Assembly: GCA_030682385.1 (NCBI GenBank)
Contig: JAUXOG010000077.1
Span: 1-55,772 of the forward strand
DNA: 55,772 bases
DNA from: Bacteroidota bacterium
GTDB lineage: Bacteria > Bacteroidota > Ignavibacteria > UBA10030 > BY39
Direction: 5' to 3'
Positions 25,594 through 34,904 of this stretch are shown piece after piece (within the stretch, counting starts at the first letter, position 1; each line of letters starts with the position of its first letter). The notes beneath the pieces are model-generated. The model was not told the origin of the DNA. It was given only the letters and a program-made list of their open reading frames with translations, and did not search any database. The translations under genes and the position numbers were made by a program.

Positions 25594-25872
25594 TCAGTTT
25601 ACTTTTGGTTCTTTAGCGACTTCGTCCACGTAATTTAATTTTAATTCTTTGAGCACTTCAACAAACATCCGGTTCTCATTTTCTGAAAGATTATTTTTCA
25701 TTTTTTGGAATAACATATCTAAAATATCAATCGAAGTCTGTGCCATTTCGAGATTTTTTTCTACTTTATCAGTTATCGGGTTTTTCAATTTTCCCATCTG
25801 TTGAAGGGCTGCTGTTTGAAACATTAGGATTACGTGTGTTAGCAATATTTCGTTTTTTTCAGGTTGGCTCAT
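25594..25872 (-). CDS. DUF1844 family small protein
   Basis: 92-residue helical cytosolic protein of the DUF1844 family (THVILMFQTAALQQMGKLKNP near the N-terminus). It is often found beside translation or cofactor genes, but its function is unknown. It overlaps the GT2 gene by 4 bp (ATGA), so its translation is coupled. Confidence 0.85.
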   Translation of the reverse strand: MSQPEKNEILLTHVILMFQTAALQQMGKLKNPITDKVEKNLEMAQTSIDILDMLFQKMKNNLSENENRMFVEVLKELKLNYVDEVAKEPKVN

Positions 25873-26651
25873 AATAATTCCTTTTTATTAGTTTTCGATA
25901 ATTTGATTTCCCACAATTTTGCATATTTCGTAAAAACGTAAGCTGACGAGAGGACGGAGAGTATGAAACCGTGCAAGCCATCTAAGAAGCCCCGTTTTAA
26001 AATAAACATTTTGAAGAAAGTATAAATAGGTTTAATAAATAAGTGCCACACTCGAAAGTCTGTTCCTTTTTCTTCTAAATCGTCGGCAGCAAGCGAGGTA
26101 TATTTATTAAACTTGTTAAAATAATGTAACAGATTATCGTCGGTAAAATGAAGCAGGTCGTGCTTTAAAGTTCCGGTTTCACCGACAAGTTCAAATCTTT
26201 CGTGAACGCGTGATTTGCTGAAAGTTCCGGAATCTTTCCGGAAAAGCCGCACTACATATCCCGGATACCAGCCACAATGTTTTATCCATTTGCCCAAAAA
26301 ATAAGCTCGCCGGGCAACTTTATATCCTGTGTAACGCTTGCTCCTATCATTTATTACCGCTATGATTTCATTTTTAAGTTCCGGTGTAACCCGCTCATCC
26401 GCATCTATTGATAATATCCAATCGTACGAGGTATTCTGTACTGCATAAATTTTTGCTTCTGAGTAGCCTTTCCACTCTTGCAAAAATATTTTGGATGTGT
26501 ATTGTTTTGCTATTTCAATAGTTCTATCTGTGCTAAACGAATCGACCATAATAATTTCATCAGCCCATGCAACGGATTTTAAGCATTCTTCGATATTTCT
26601 TTCCTCGTTGAACGATATTACACACACAGATATTTTTGATTTATTATCCAT
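25869..26651 (-). CDS. glycosyltransferase family 2, WaaE/KdtX-like
   Basis: 260-residue GT-A-fold transferase. The N-terminal ISVCVISFNEERNIEECL and DEIIMVDSFSTDRT, then LSIDADERVT (the DxD metal site), plus GYKVARRAYFLGKWIKHCGWYPGYVVRLF, are characteristic of the WaaE/KdtX subgroup that adds glucose to the LPS inner-core heptose or similar core sugars. A hydrophobic C-terminal stretch probably contacts the membrane. It overlaps the O-antigen-ligase-like gene by 8 bp. Confidence 0.87.
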   Translation of the reverse strand: MDNKSKISVCVISFNEERNIEECLKSVAWADEIIMVDSFSTDRTIEIAKQYTSKIFLQEWKGYSEAKIYAVQNTSYDWILSIDADERVTPELKNEIIAVINDRSKRYTGYKVARRAYFLGKWIKHCGWYPGYVVRLFRKDSGTFSKSRVHERFELVGETGTLKHDLLHFTDDNLLHYFNKFNKYTSLAADDLEEKGTDFRVWHLFIKPIYTFFKMFILKRGFLDGLHGFILSVLSSAYVFTKYAKLWEIKLSKTNKKELL

Positions 26652-27813
26652 TCGATAACCTATACTTGCTGATCAATGCCAATATAGAAAGTAAATAAAT
26701 AAACAGCAACGAGATAATAGGGTTCGATAAAAAACCGCCAGCTATAGTCGACACATAAAAACCAACCATTGCCAATAATATTCCCCATGTGATATTTTTC
26801 AGATTACTATTGATATGTTTTGTATTTAGAATTTTTATAATCGAAGAAAATATAACAACTGCAAGGTAAATAAATATTATTAAACCTACAACTCCGCACT
26901 CCATATACATTTGCAAAAAATCGTTGTGCCAGTTACTGATTCCTTTATCAATTAAGTCATTTTTAAATGGAAATATTAAAGTAAAAGTATCAAGCCCGAA
27001 ACCAAAGATAATCTTCTCATCCCAAATTTTAATAGCTCCTTGCCAGAGTGTTGCTCGTTCACTTGTGTGCGATAATGGATTCAGAAGTGTGGAGGCTCGC
27101 TGCAAAACGCTTGGAAATATTATCAGCATTAATCCAGCCGCAGTAACAGCCGCTATTAATACACGTCGATTTTTGAAAATACCATACACCAAAATAAGAA
27201 CCGCTGTCGCAAGCCAATGTATCCGGTTAAAAGTAAACATCAGAGCAATCATTGTTAATGTAATGGCAATGATGAAAAACCATCTCTTCGGGAATATCTC
27301 CTTCTGTTGGTTTAGAGCTAAAATTACTCCGATCAGTACCGTAACATACATCCCGAAAGTATAATAACCTGACGTTGTTGACGAAGCACGGCTCTCAAAA
27401 CCAAAACCGTATTTTGCTATTCCGATAATTGAAGCTGCAATTCCAGCAACTACAAACACTTTTATCATTACGTTATTTCTAAAATCATCTTGTATATTGA
27501 TGTTGTTTGTGAAGAAAAAGAATAAGAAATAAAAAATTATTTCTGTCCATATAGCCGGTGTACTCACTTCGTGATTTATCGAAAATAGAATCCCTGATAA
27601 CCTCGAAGCGATGAAGAGTAAAACCGGAATATCCAGCGGGGTAGTTTCGATTTTATAATTTTTATTTTTAAAAAGTTTGATTAACCATAAAACAATCAGT
27701 AGCAAAGAAACAATTTGTACTACTGCTATTGACAGTATTAATGAAGCAAGAAATAATAATATCCCCCACCAAATTATTTTATCTATCGATATAATTGATT
27801 CTTGCTTTAGCAT
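26644..27813 (-). CDS. O-antigen ligase-like membrane protein
   Basis: 389-residue polytopic inner-membrane protein (about 11-12 helices) with a long periplasmic loop near residues 240-300 containing SHTSERATLWQGA and WHNDFLQMYMECG, the pattern of the WaaL/Wzy-C family that joins polysaccharide to lipid A-core. It sits between two glycosyltransferase genes with 7-8 bp overlaps, consistent with LPS assembly. Wzy-type polymerase cannot be distinguished from ligase by sequence alone. Confidence 0.82.
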   Translation of the reverse strand: MLKQESIISIDKIIWWGILLFLASLILSIAVVQIVSLLLIVLWLIKLFKNKNYKIETTPLDIPVLLFIASRLSGILFSINHEVSTPAIWTEIIFYFLFFFFTNNINIQDDFRNNVMIKVFVVAGIAASIIGIAKYGFGFESRASSTTSGYYTFGMYVTVLIGVILALNQQKEIFPKRWFFIIAITLTMIALMFTFNRIHWLATAVLILVYGIFKNRRVLIAAVTAAGLMLIIFPSVLQRASTLLNPLSHTSERATLWQGAIKIWDEKIIFGFGLDTFTLIFPFKNDLIDKGISNWHNDFLQMYMECGVVGLIIFIYLAVVIFSSIIKILNTKHINSNLKNITWGILLAMVGFYVSTIAGGFLSNPIISLLFIYLLSILALISKYRLSNG

Positions 27814-28619
27814 TTATTTTCTAAACCGTTTAAACATACAGGGGAATTTCTCTGTTTTGTATCGTTATAAATCTTCCAATTATCCGTTAATTCCATCGTT
27901 TTTTGATGATATAAGTGATATAAGATAGCATAATTCCGAACAGATTTAAATTTAACTCCAAGCAAACTCAATCTAAATTCAACATCACTATCCTCCCCTA
28001 ATCCAGGTCCTTCATATCTCTCATCGAAACCATTAATTTCTTCTATCAACGATTTCTCAATTGAAAAATTAGAACCCAAAATCCTTGCCTGTTTCTTGCG
28101 ATGAATATTCAGTAATAATCTATTTCGGATTCCATCTTCCAAACGCGATGCTCTGCCCTTTAATGCATCCAACAATAATCGTAAACTATATTTTTCTACT
28201 TTACCATTTTGAACATCATTTAATGATAGGATGTCTGTAAATCTTTTACTAAGCATAACGCGACTTCCGCAAAGAACTGAGTTATGCTCTTTTTCTTCGA
28301 TATGCGATTCAATAAATTTTTTATGAGGGATACAATCGCCATCAATGAATATTAAATAATCGGAAGTCGATGACTTAATTGCTTCGTTTAATATTTTATT
28401 TTTGCGGAATCCTGAATCCTCCTGCCAAATATGTTTAAGCTCATAACGAAAATCTTTTCTGTAATTTTCAATAAATTGCTTCATCTCAATCCCTGATCCG
28501 TCGTCGGCAATTATTATTTCAAACCGTTTATAAGTTTGTCGGTTTATACCTGCCAAAACTAATTCGAATTCACGTATTTTATTATAAACCGATATTATTA
28601 ACGAAGCATCGGGTTTCAT
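27807..28619 (-). CDS. glycosyltransferase family 2 with galactosyltransferase-like C-terminus
   Basis: 270-residue GT-A transferase: LIISVYNKIREFELVLAGIN, then IIADDGSG and LIFIDGDCIPH (metal-binding D-x-D), and a C-terminal region NGFDERYEGPGLGEDSDVEFR like the beta-1,4-galactosyltransferase-type extension of bacterial capsule and LPS enzymes. It starts 1 bp from the leuS stop and overlaps the ligase-like gene by 7 bp. Sugar specificity unknown. Confidence 0.87.
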   Translation of the reverse strand: MKPDASLIISVYNKIREFELVLAGINRQTYKRFEIIIADDGSGIEMKQFIENYRKDFRYELKHIWQEDSGFRKNKILNEAIKSSTSDYLIFIDGDCIPHKKFIESHIEEKEHNSVLCGSRVMLSKRFTDILSLNDVQNGKVEKYSLRLLLDALKGRASRLEDGIRNRLLLNIHRKKQARILGSNFSIEKSLIEEINGFDERYEGPGLGEDSDVEFRLSLLGVKFKSVRNYAILYHLYHQKTMELTDNWKIYNDTKQRNSPVCLNGLENKC

Positions 28620-31142
28620 CTATTTTACTACAATATTAAACAGTTTATTCTTTACGAAAATTGTTTTGACGATGGTTTTACCTTCAAGATGCTTTTTAAC
28701 CGATTCATTCTCGAAAGCTAATTTTTTTACTTCTTCTTCGACTGAGTCGCGAGAAAGTGGCAGTTTTGCTCTTATTTTTCCGCTGACTTGAACAACCATT
28801 TCAATTGTATCCACACGAGTTTTAGAGTCATCGAATTTGGACCAAGCCTCGTACGCCAATGATTTTTTTGACCCAAGTTTTTCCCAAATTTCTTCTGCAA
28901 TATGTGGAGCAAATGGCGACAGCAACAAGACGAACGGCTTCAGTGCAGCGATTGGTTTTACTTCTAAATTTAAAAATTCGTTCACAAAAATCATCATCTG
29001 CGAAATTGCTGTATTAAAATTCATCGTCTCAATATCCGAGGTTACCTTCTTAATTGTCTGATGCAAAATTCGTTCTTGGTCAACAGTCAATGGAACATCT
29101 TGAATCGATGAGTTTATTTTCCCATCTTCATCAACGAACATCCTCCAAACACGATTCAAAAAACGGAAAACACCCTCAACACCTTTTGTTGACCATGGTT
29201 TAGTATCTTCGAGTGGACCCATAAACATTTCAAATAACCGTAGAGCATCGGCACCATATTCAATTACAACATCATCAGGGTTAACAACATTTCCCATTGA
29301 TTTCGACATTTTTTGACCGTCTTCGCCTAAAATCAGTCCCTGATTCACAAGTCGTTGGAATGGTTCCTTTGTTGAGACATAACCCAAATCGAAAAGTGTT
29401 TTGTGCCAGAATCGTGAGTATAGCAAATGAAGAACAGCATGCTCGGCGCCACCTACATATAAATCAACAGGCATCCAATATTTTTGTTTTTCTGAAGAAC
29501 AAAGTTCATTATTATTCTGCGTATCTAAATAGCGGAGGTAGTACCAACAAGAACCAGCCCATTGAGGCATTGTGTGAGTTTCTCGGCGATATTTTTTACC
29601 GGTTTTTGGATCAGTATAGTTTAACCATTTTTCGATTGTTGCCAACGGCGATTCACCGGTACCACTCGGTTTGTACGACTCGACATCCGGTAACAAAATC
29701 GGCAACTCGGTTTCTGAAAGCGCTATCGCCGTTCCGTCATCATCATAAACTAACGGGAAGGGTTCGCCCCAATATCGCTGACGTGAAAATAACCAATCGC
29801 GCAATTTGTAATTTATTTTACGCTTCCCAATTTTCTTTTCTTCTAACCACTGAATAATTTTATCTTTCGACTGCTTGGTAGGAAGATTATCAATCGAAAT
29901 TTCATCGTTCGAAGAATTTATCGCTATTCCTTCCCCCTCGTATGCTGCTTTTTTATAATCACCTCCTGAAACAACTTCCACAATTGGCAGGTGATAAGTT
30001 TTAGCAAAATCGTGGTCGCGCTGGTCGTGACCGGGCACAGCCATTATGGCACCCGTTCCGTAGGAAATCAAAACATAATCGGCAATCCAGATAGGAATTT
30101 CTTTTTTTGTAGCCGGGTTGAGGGCATAACCACCTGTAAATACTCCGGTTTTATTTTTTTCTAACGCTGTCCGTTCAATTTCACTTTTTAATGCTGCTTG
30201 ATTACGGTATTCTTCAACATCCTCGAAATATTCGGCCGTTGTAACTTTTTCTACTAATTTATGTTCGGGAGCTAACACGATATATGTAGAGCCGAAGAGT
30301 GTGTCGGGACGAGTTGTAAAAACACGAATCGTTTCCTGCGTATCCGTGATTTTAAATTCGATTTCAGCCCCTTCCGATTTTCCTATCCAGTTACGCTGCA
30401 TCTCTTTAATACTTTGAGGCCAATCAAGTTCATCCAAGTCGTTTTCGAGACGATCGGCGTAAGCGGTAATACGCAACATCCACTGACGCATCATTTTACG
30501 TTCGACTTTGTATCCTTTTTCGACCCACTCGTCAACTTCCTCATTAGCTAACACAGTTCCTAATTCGCCGCACCAATTCACCGGCATTTCAGCAAGGTAA
30601 GCGAGTCGGTGTTTTGAAATAAAGTCGTACTTCTCTTTTTCGTTCAGTCCGTCGGGTATCGGAAGTTCAGAAATCGGGCGTGCTTTGCAGGCTTTCTTAT
30701 CAAACCACGAATTATATATTTTCAAAAATATCCATTGCGTCCACTTGTAATATTTTGGATCCGTGGTATTAACCTCACGCGACCAATCGTAGGATAAACC
30801 CAACATTTTAATCTGTCGTTTGAATGTAGAAATATTCTGTTGTGTAGTGATACTCGGATGGATACCGGTTTGCATTGCGTATCTTTCCGCCGGTAATCCG
30901 AAAGCATCCCAGCCCATCGGATGGAGTACATTAAAACCGTTCATCCGTTTGTAACGCGAAATGATATCCGTTGCAGTATAACCTTCGGGATGCCCAACGT
31001 GTAAACCGGCTCCGGATGGATACGGGAACATATCGAGAATATAATATTTTGGTTTAACGGAATCCTCTACAACTTTGAAAGTGTTATTTTCATCCCAATA
31101 TTGCTGCCACTTCTTTTCTATTTTATCAAAAGGATAACTCAT
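28620..31142 (-). CDS. leuS: leucyl-tRNA synthetase
   Basis: 840-residue class I aminoacyl-tRNA synthetase. HIGH-like H-V-G-H is at 48-51 within [15 protein letters not shown]; the CP1 editing domain contains [23 protein letters not shown] occurs in [12 protein letters not shown] at about residue 600. Length is normal. It is in the middle of the ten-gene run, overlapping the amidohydrolase gene by 17 bp and abutting the GT2 gene. Confidence 0.97.
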   Translation of the reverse strand: MSYPFDKIEKKWQQYWDENNTFKVVEDSVKPKYYILDMFPYPSGAGLHVGHPEGYTATDIISRYKRMNGFNVLHPMGWDAFGLPAERYAMQTGIHPSITTQQNISTFKRQIKMLGLSYDWSREVNTTDPKYYKWTQWIFLKIYNSWFDKKACKARPISELPIPDGLNEKEKYDFISKHRLAYLAEMPVNWCGELGTVLANEEVDEWVEKGYKVERKMMRQWMLRITAYADRLENDLDELDWPQSIKEMQRNWIGKSEGAEIEFKITDTQETIRVFTTRPDTLFGSTYIVLAPEHKLVEKVTTAEYFEDVEEYRNQAALKSEIERTALEKNKTGVFTGGYALNPATKKEIPIWIADYVLISYGTGAIMAVPGHDQRDHDFAKTYHLPIVEVVSGGDYKKAAYEGEGIAINSSNDEISIDNLPTKQSKDKIIQWLEEKKIGKRKINYKLRDWLFSRQRYWGEPFPLVYDDDGTAIALSETELPILLPDVESYKPSGTGESPLATIEKWLNYTDPKTGKKYRRETHTMPQWAGSCWYYLRYLDTQNNNELCSSEKQKYWMPVDLYVGGAEHAVLHLLYSRFWHKTLFDLGYVSTKEPFQRLVNQGLILGEDGQKMSKSMGNVVNPDDVVIEYGADALRLFEMFMGPLEDTKPWSTKGVEGVFRFLNRVWRMFVDEDGKINSSIQDVPLTVDQERILHQTIKKVTSDIETMNFNTAISQMMIFVNEFLNLEVKPIAALKPFVLLLSPFAPHIAEEIWEKLGSKKSLAYEAWSKFDDSKTRVDTIEMVVQVSGKIRAKLPLSRDSVEEEVKKLAFENESVKKHLEGKTIVKTIFVKNKLFNIVVK

Positions 31143-32805
31143 ATACTATTTTTCCACCTATTAAAGTCATAATAATTTCCGTATTTAAAATTTTGTTCGC
31201 GGGTATAGTCATAATGTCTTGAGAGAGAATTGTTAAATCGGCATACTTACCCGCTTCGATTGTACCTTTCTCCTTTTCTTTAAACGCGGCATACGCAGCC
31301 CAAGTTGTATATGACTTCAATGCTTCTTCCCGCGACATACATTCTTCGGTATGCCATCCTCCTTCGGGTTTTCCATCTTGATCCATTCGGGTTACCGCAG
31401 CATAAAATCCCCAGAGAGGTTGCATAATGTCGTTTGGGAAATCTGAACCAGCCGGAATGATTGAGCCGGAATTTATCAGAGATTTCCAAGCATAAGCTCC
31501 TTTAACTCGATCGGTGCCTAACCTTGCCTCTGCCCAATCCATATCCGATGTTGAGTGAATTGGCTGCATACTTGGCAATACATTTAATTTTTTAAATCGA
31601 GAAATATCTTCCGGTAATAGAACCTGTGCGTGTTCAATTCTAAAACGATAATCTTTTTTATTCTCAGTTCCAAGTATTTTTTCGTACATGTTCAACACAA
31701 CATGATTGGCACGGTCGCCGATAGCATGAGTGCAAACCTGAAAATTCTTTTTGATGGCTTGACGAGTTACTGCTTCCATTGTAGAATCATCGAGTAAAGT
31801 AAGTCCACGGTTTCCCGGATCGTCAGAATAATTTTCGACAAGAGCAGCGCCCCGTGAACCGAGAGCTCCATCGGCATACATCTTCACAGCGCGGATTGTT
31901 AACATACCGTTGCCATAATTCAGCAATGGACCTCGTTCACTGAATTCGTTCCAGGTTTGGCTTGGTGCATCTACTGCACCGTAAATTCGGATAGAGAGTT
32001 TCTGCTCGTCCGCTAATTTTTTGTACACTCGAATCGTTTGCGAGTTTAAACCCATATCGTGCACTTCGGTTAAACCTGCTTTTATACATTCATCAGCAGC
32101 GAGTAAAATACAATGTTCAACCTCAGCATCGGCCGGGGGAGGAACAATTTTTTCAACTAACTCGGTTGCCTTGTCTATAAACACACCTGTGGGATTGCCG
32201 GAATTATCACGAATTATTTTTCCACCGGGAGGATCAATTGTTGCCGATGTTATCCCTGCCATTTCAAGCGTTTTTGAATTCACCCAAATTGCATGTCCAT
32301 CGATACGCCCTAAAATTACAGGGTTAGAGGGAGCGGCTTTATCTAATAAATTTTTAGTCGGGAATTTTTTATCGCTCCAAAGAGTTTGGTCCCACCCTCT
32401 GCCGTAAATCCACTCACCTGCAGGAATTGTTTTCGATTTTTCTTTTACCTTCTCGGCAATCTCGTTTGCCGATGTTATTCCGGCAAGCATCAACGAATTA
32501 AGCATCTGTCCAAAACCAAACATGTGTGCGTGTGCATCAATAAGTCCAGGAATAACTACACTTCCTTTTAAATCGATTATTTTTTCAGCATTATACCGGT
32601 CTTTTAATTCGCTTGAGTTGCCAACAGCAATTATGTACCCTTCTTTAATTGCCAACGCTTCGGCAATCGGTTGGGAGTTGTCGAGTGTATAAATTTTACC
32701 ATTGATTAATAAGAGATCTGCTTTATTCTCCATAATAAATATCAAATATATTACAATAAAAAGAGCAACAGCGAATAAAAACAATAATGCAATTTTATAT
32801 TTCAT
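31126..32805 (-). CDS. membrane-anchored amidohydrolase (YtcJ/NfdA-like)
   Basis: 559-residue amidohydrolase-superfamily enzyme of the YtcJ type. The metal-binding H-A-H is at 92-94 in [13 protein letters not shown]; later [12 protein letters not shown] and RIEHAQVL give further ligands, and [18 protein letters not shown] is typical. The catalytic body is preceded by a hydrophobic N-terminus (residues 4-24) that looks like a signal anchor without a lipobox or clear cleavage site, so it is probably tethered on the periplasmic side. An internal ATG at residue 25 would give a cytosolic form. Substrate unknown. Confidence 0.88.
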   Translation of the reverse strand: MKYKIALLFLFAVALFIVIYLIFIMENKADLLLINGKIYTLDNSQPIAEALAIKEGYIIAVGNSSELKDRYNAEKIIDLKGSVVIPGLIDAHAHMFGFGQMLNSLMLAGITSANEIAEKVKEKSKTIPAGEWIYGRGWDQTLWSDKKFPTKNLLDKAAPSNPVILGRIDGHAIWVNSKTLEMAGITSATIDPPGGKIIRDNSGNPTGVFIDKATELVEKIVPPPADAEVEHCILLAADECIKAGLTEVHDMGLNSQTIRVYKKLADEQKLSIRIYGAVDAPSQTWNEFSERGPLLNYGNGMLTIRAVKMYADGALGSRGAALVENYSDDPGNRGLTLLDDSTMEAVTRQAIKKNFQVCTHAIGDRANHVVLNMYEKILGTENKKDYRFRIEHAQVLLPEDISRFKKLNVLPSMQPIHSTSDMDWAEARLGTDRVKGAYAWKSLINSGSIIPAGSDFPNDIMQPLWGFYAAVTRMDQDGKPEGGWHTEECMSREEALKSYTTWAAYAAFKEKEKGTIEAGKYADLTILSQDIMTIPANKILNTEIIMTLIGGKIVYELSF

Positions 32806-32828
32806 AATTCCGAAAAGGTTTCTAAATT

Positions 32829-32855
32829 TTGACTTAATATAAAAAGATTAGTCAA
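32829..32855 (-). terminator. possible weak terminator after the ATPase gene
   Basis: TTGACTTAAT / ATTAGTCAA imperfect dyad with one bulge overlapping the ATPase stop codon; the following minus-strand sequence is AAATT and not a T run, so this is weak. Confidence 0.3.
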
Positions 32856-34396
32856 GAAATACTAACGGTTTTTTTCTTTCTTGAGACGATACCCAAACCG
32901 CTTTTGTATAAAGGGGGAATAGTAAACTTCAAACACGCATCTACATTTTTATTGCCGATAGGCTGAAGCAAACCTGTTTCATAAATCGCACGAACTGCGT
33001 TAGCTCCTGAAGGTGTTAAGCCGTTAAACATGGCGTAGAGTTCTTCCCTGCTTATGAAGGTTTTAGTAAGTCCTTTGAATTGATCGAAATGGTTTTTTAG
33101 GTGTGGAAATTCAGAGTATAAAAAAGTATCGCATCTATATTTAGAAACTTCTAAAAAAGCTTCTTTGATTGCTTCGACACTCAACATATTCTGAGAATTT
33201 TGTTCAGATACTCCATCGTCAGTGTGAGATGAAAGTGATTTATTAATTTCTCTTTGTTTTATGACCGCTTGATTGCCTAAGTGAATAAATTCTCGCGGAT
33301 ACAGCATGCCTAAACCATCTATCATACGTTTCATTATCCATTTATGACTTGGAATTGTATTACTTGTCTGACCATTTATATTTAAATTAAATATCAAATG
33401 AAATACTTTTTTCATTAGCTCATCACTGGCTGAAATAACTTTGGCAACGTCTAAATTTTCATTCAATATTTTTTCACAGTATGCCCTGACTACACGATCA
33501 TGGACAGCGCGGGCGACTAATAATTTTATTATCAAATTATCAGCCCACTTCAATTCAACCGTAAGTGAAACGAGATGTGATTTATTAACAATTTGCAGTT
33601 CTTTGTAAATGTCAGTCCGTAAAAATACTTTAAGATTTATATTCGAAAATCTGTTGCTATATTCGATTAATAACTGAATTAGAGCAGTTATTGCCTTTTC
33701 TCTCCGTTCAAGATTATCTAAATATAACAGATCTATTTGGTCGGCTAAAATCCATGCGAGGCAATTTGTTTCTTTCAGAACTTTATCAACCAAATCGAGT
33801 AAGGAAATTATATTTAAAGCAGTTTTGCCTTTGTATGTTTTAGTGGTTGATAAATTTGATTGATGCAGAAAAAGTAATTCTTTTATTTTTCTATTCACAC
33901 GACCGATGTAATCGTCGTGCCGATATAAACCGATTTCAGAGAGGAGACTTATGATTGTGTTGTAATTAGATTTGAGAGAATCGGACTTACTTGAATTAAC
34001 TCGTGAACGCATTCTTGGGCAGGTAGCGATATTAGCGGCAGTTTTTAAACCAAAATATAGTTGCCAGAAATATTTAAAGTCGTCGATTGTTTGGGGATTG
34101 ATTTCTTGAATTTCAGAGTAACTTATATACTCGTCGCTGTGCAAGCCGTATGCTGGTATGCTATATATTTCCGTGAAAGAATTATGGAGCAGCGGAGTCA
34201 ACCGGTAAATGTCTTGCGAGAGGAGACGAAAAAAAGCGCTTTTACCCGAGCCTTTACCACCCAATAGCAATGTATGGCGTGGCTGTAAAGTCTGTTTGAA
34301 TAAATCAGTCCCGATAAAGCAGTTCGATAATTTATCGTCGGACTCGGCATCTACTTTTCCGAAAGATAAATTCGATAATATCTGATGGGTGTCCAT
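32852..34396 (-). CDS. P-loop ATPase of the Sll1717 type
   Basis: 514-residue predicted NTPase resembling the family named after cyanobacterial Sll1717. The N-terminus LSFGKVDAESDDKLSNCFIG is followed by Walker A G-G-K-G-S-G-K-S (46-53). A Walker B-like strand WILADQIDLLYL lies at about 215-226, then a helical middle region and a winged-helix-like C-terminus. There are no membrane segments. Such STAND-like proteins often occur in defence islands and are usually uncharacterised. Here it is 14 bp downstream of the HIT gene, in a housekeeping operon with no nuclease or methylase beside it. Function not known. Confidence 0.72.
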   Translation of the reverse strand: MDTHQILSNLSFGKVDAESDDKLSNCFIGTDLFKQTLQPRHTLLLGGKGSGKSAFFRLLSQDIYRLTPLLHNSFTEIYSIPAYGLHSDEYISYSEIQEINPQTIDDFKYFWQLYFGLKTAANIATCPRMRSRVNSSKSDSLKSNYNTIISLLSEIGLYRHDDYIGRVNRKIKELLFLHQSNLSTTKTYKGKTALNIISLLDLVDKVLKETNCLAWILADQIDLLYLDNLERREKAITALIQLLIEYSNRFSNINLKVFLRTDIYKELQIVNKSHLVSLTVELKWADNLIIKLLVARAVHDRVVRAYCEKILNENLDVAKVISASDELMKKVFHLIFNLNINGQTSNTIPSHKWIMKRMIDGLGMLYPREFIHLGNQAVIKQREINKSLSSHTDDGVSEQNSQNMLSVEAIKEAFLEVSKYRCDTFLYSEFPHLKNHFDQFKGLTKTFISREELYAMFNGLTPSGANAVRAIYETGLLQPIGNKNVDACLKFTIPPLYKSGLGIVSRKKKTVSIS

Positions 34397-34410
34397 TGAT
34401 TCAAATCAAA

Positions 34411-34896
34411 TTATTTTATTGCTTTTCGCAATCTAAATAAAGTCTCCTTAATATCTTCTGAGATAAGTTTTGTATCTGCTAATACGGGCATAAAATTCGT
34501 ATCACCGTTCCATCGTGGAACTATGTGAAAATGGATATGATCATCGATACCCGCCCCTGCGCTCCTGCCCACATTAGAGCCGATATTAAAACCATCAGGT
34601 TTCATGATCTCGGTTAGCGAAACCGTCATCCGTTTTAAGAGGCCGAAAATTTCCAATGATTCTTCATTCGAGAAAGAATCCAAATTACCGATGTGTCTGA
34701 AAGGTACAACCATCAAATGACCGCTGTTGTATGGATACAAATTCATAATTACATAACAATGGATGCCGCGTGTAACTATCAAATTTTTATCGTCGTCATT
34801 CTCCTGAAATGCTTTGCAGAGGATGCATTCTCCACTCGATTGCTCTGAAAACGATGCAATGTATTTTGAACGCCACGGAGAATACATCCTTTCCAT
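34411..34896 (-). CDS. HIT-family nucleotide hydrolase/phosphorylase
   Basis: 161-residue histidine-triad protein. The catalytic H-x-H-x-H is at 120-124 in DDHIHFHIVPRW; Cys24 and Cys27 plus His68 form the probable zinc site of the AP4A-phosphorylase-like branch. Length fits that branch. It lies 8 bp downstream of the EF-G-like gene. Likely hydrolyses dinucleoside polyphosphates or adenylated compounds. Confidence 0.92.
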   Translation of the reverse strand: MERMYSPWRSKYIASFSEQSSGECILCKAFQENDDDKNLIVTRGIHCYVIMNLYPYNSGHLMVVPFRHIGNLDSFSNEESLEIFGLLKRMTVSLTEIMKPDGFNIGSNVGRSAGAGIDDHIHFHIVPRWNGDTNFMPVLADTKLISEDIKETLFRLRKAIK

Positions 34897-34904
34897 AAAA
34901 AATA

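Noticed and set aside
29297-29857. 186-codon open frame on the plus strand
   Set aside because: It is antisense to leuS, with no Shine-Dalgarno and no recognisable product.
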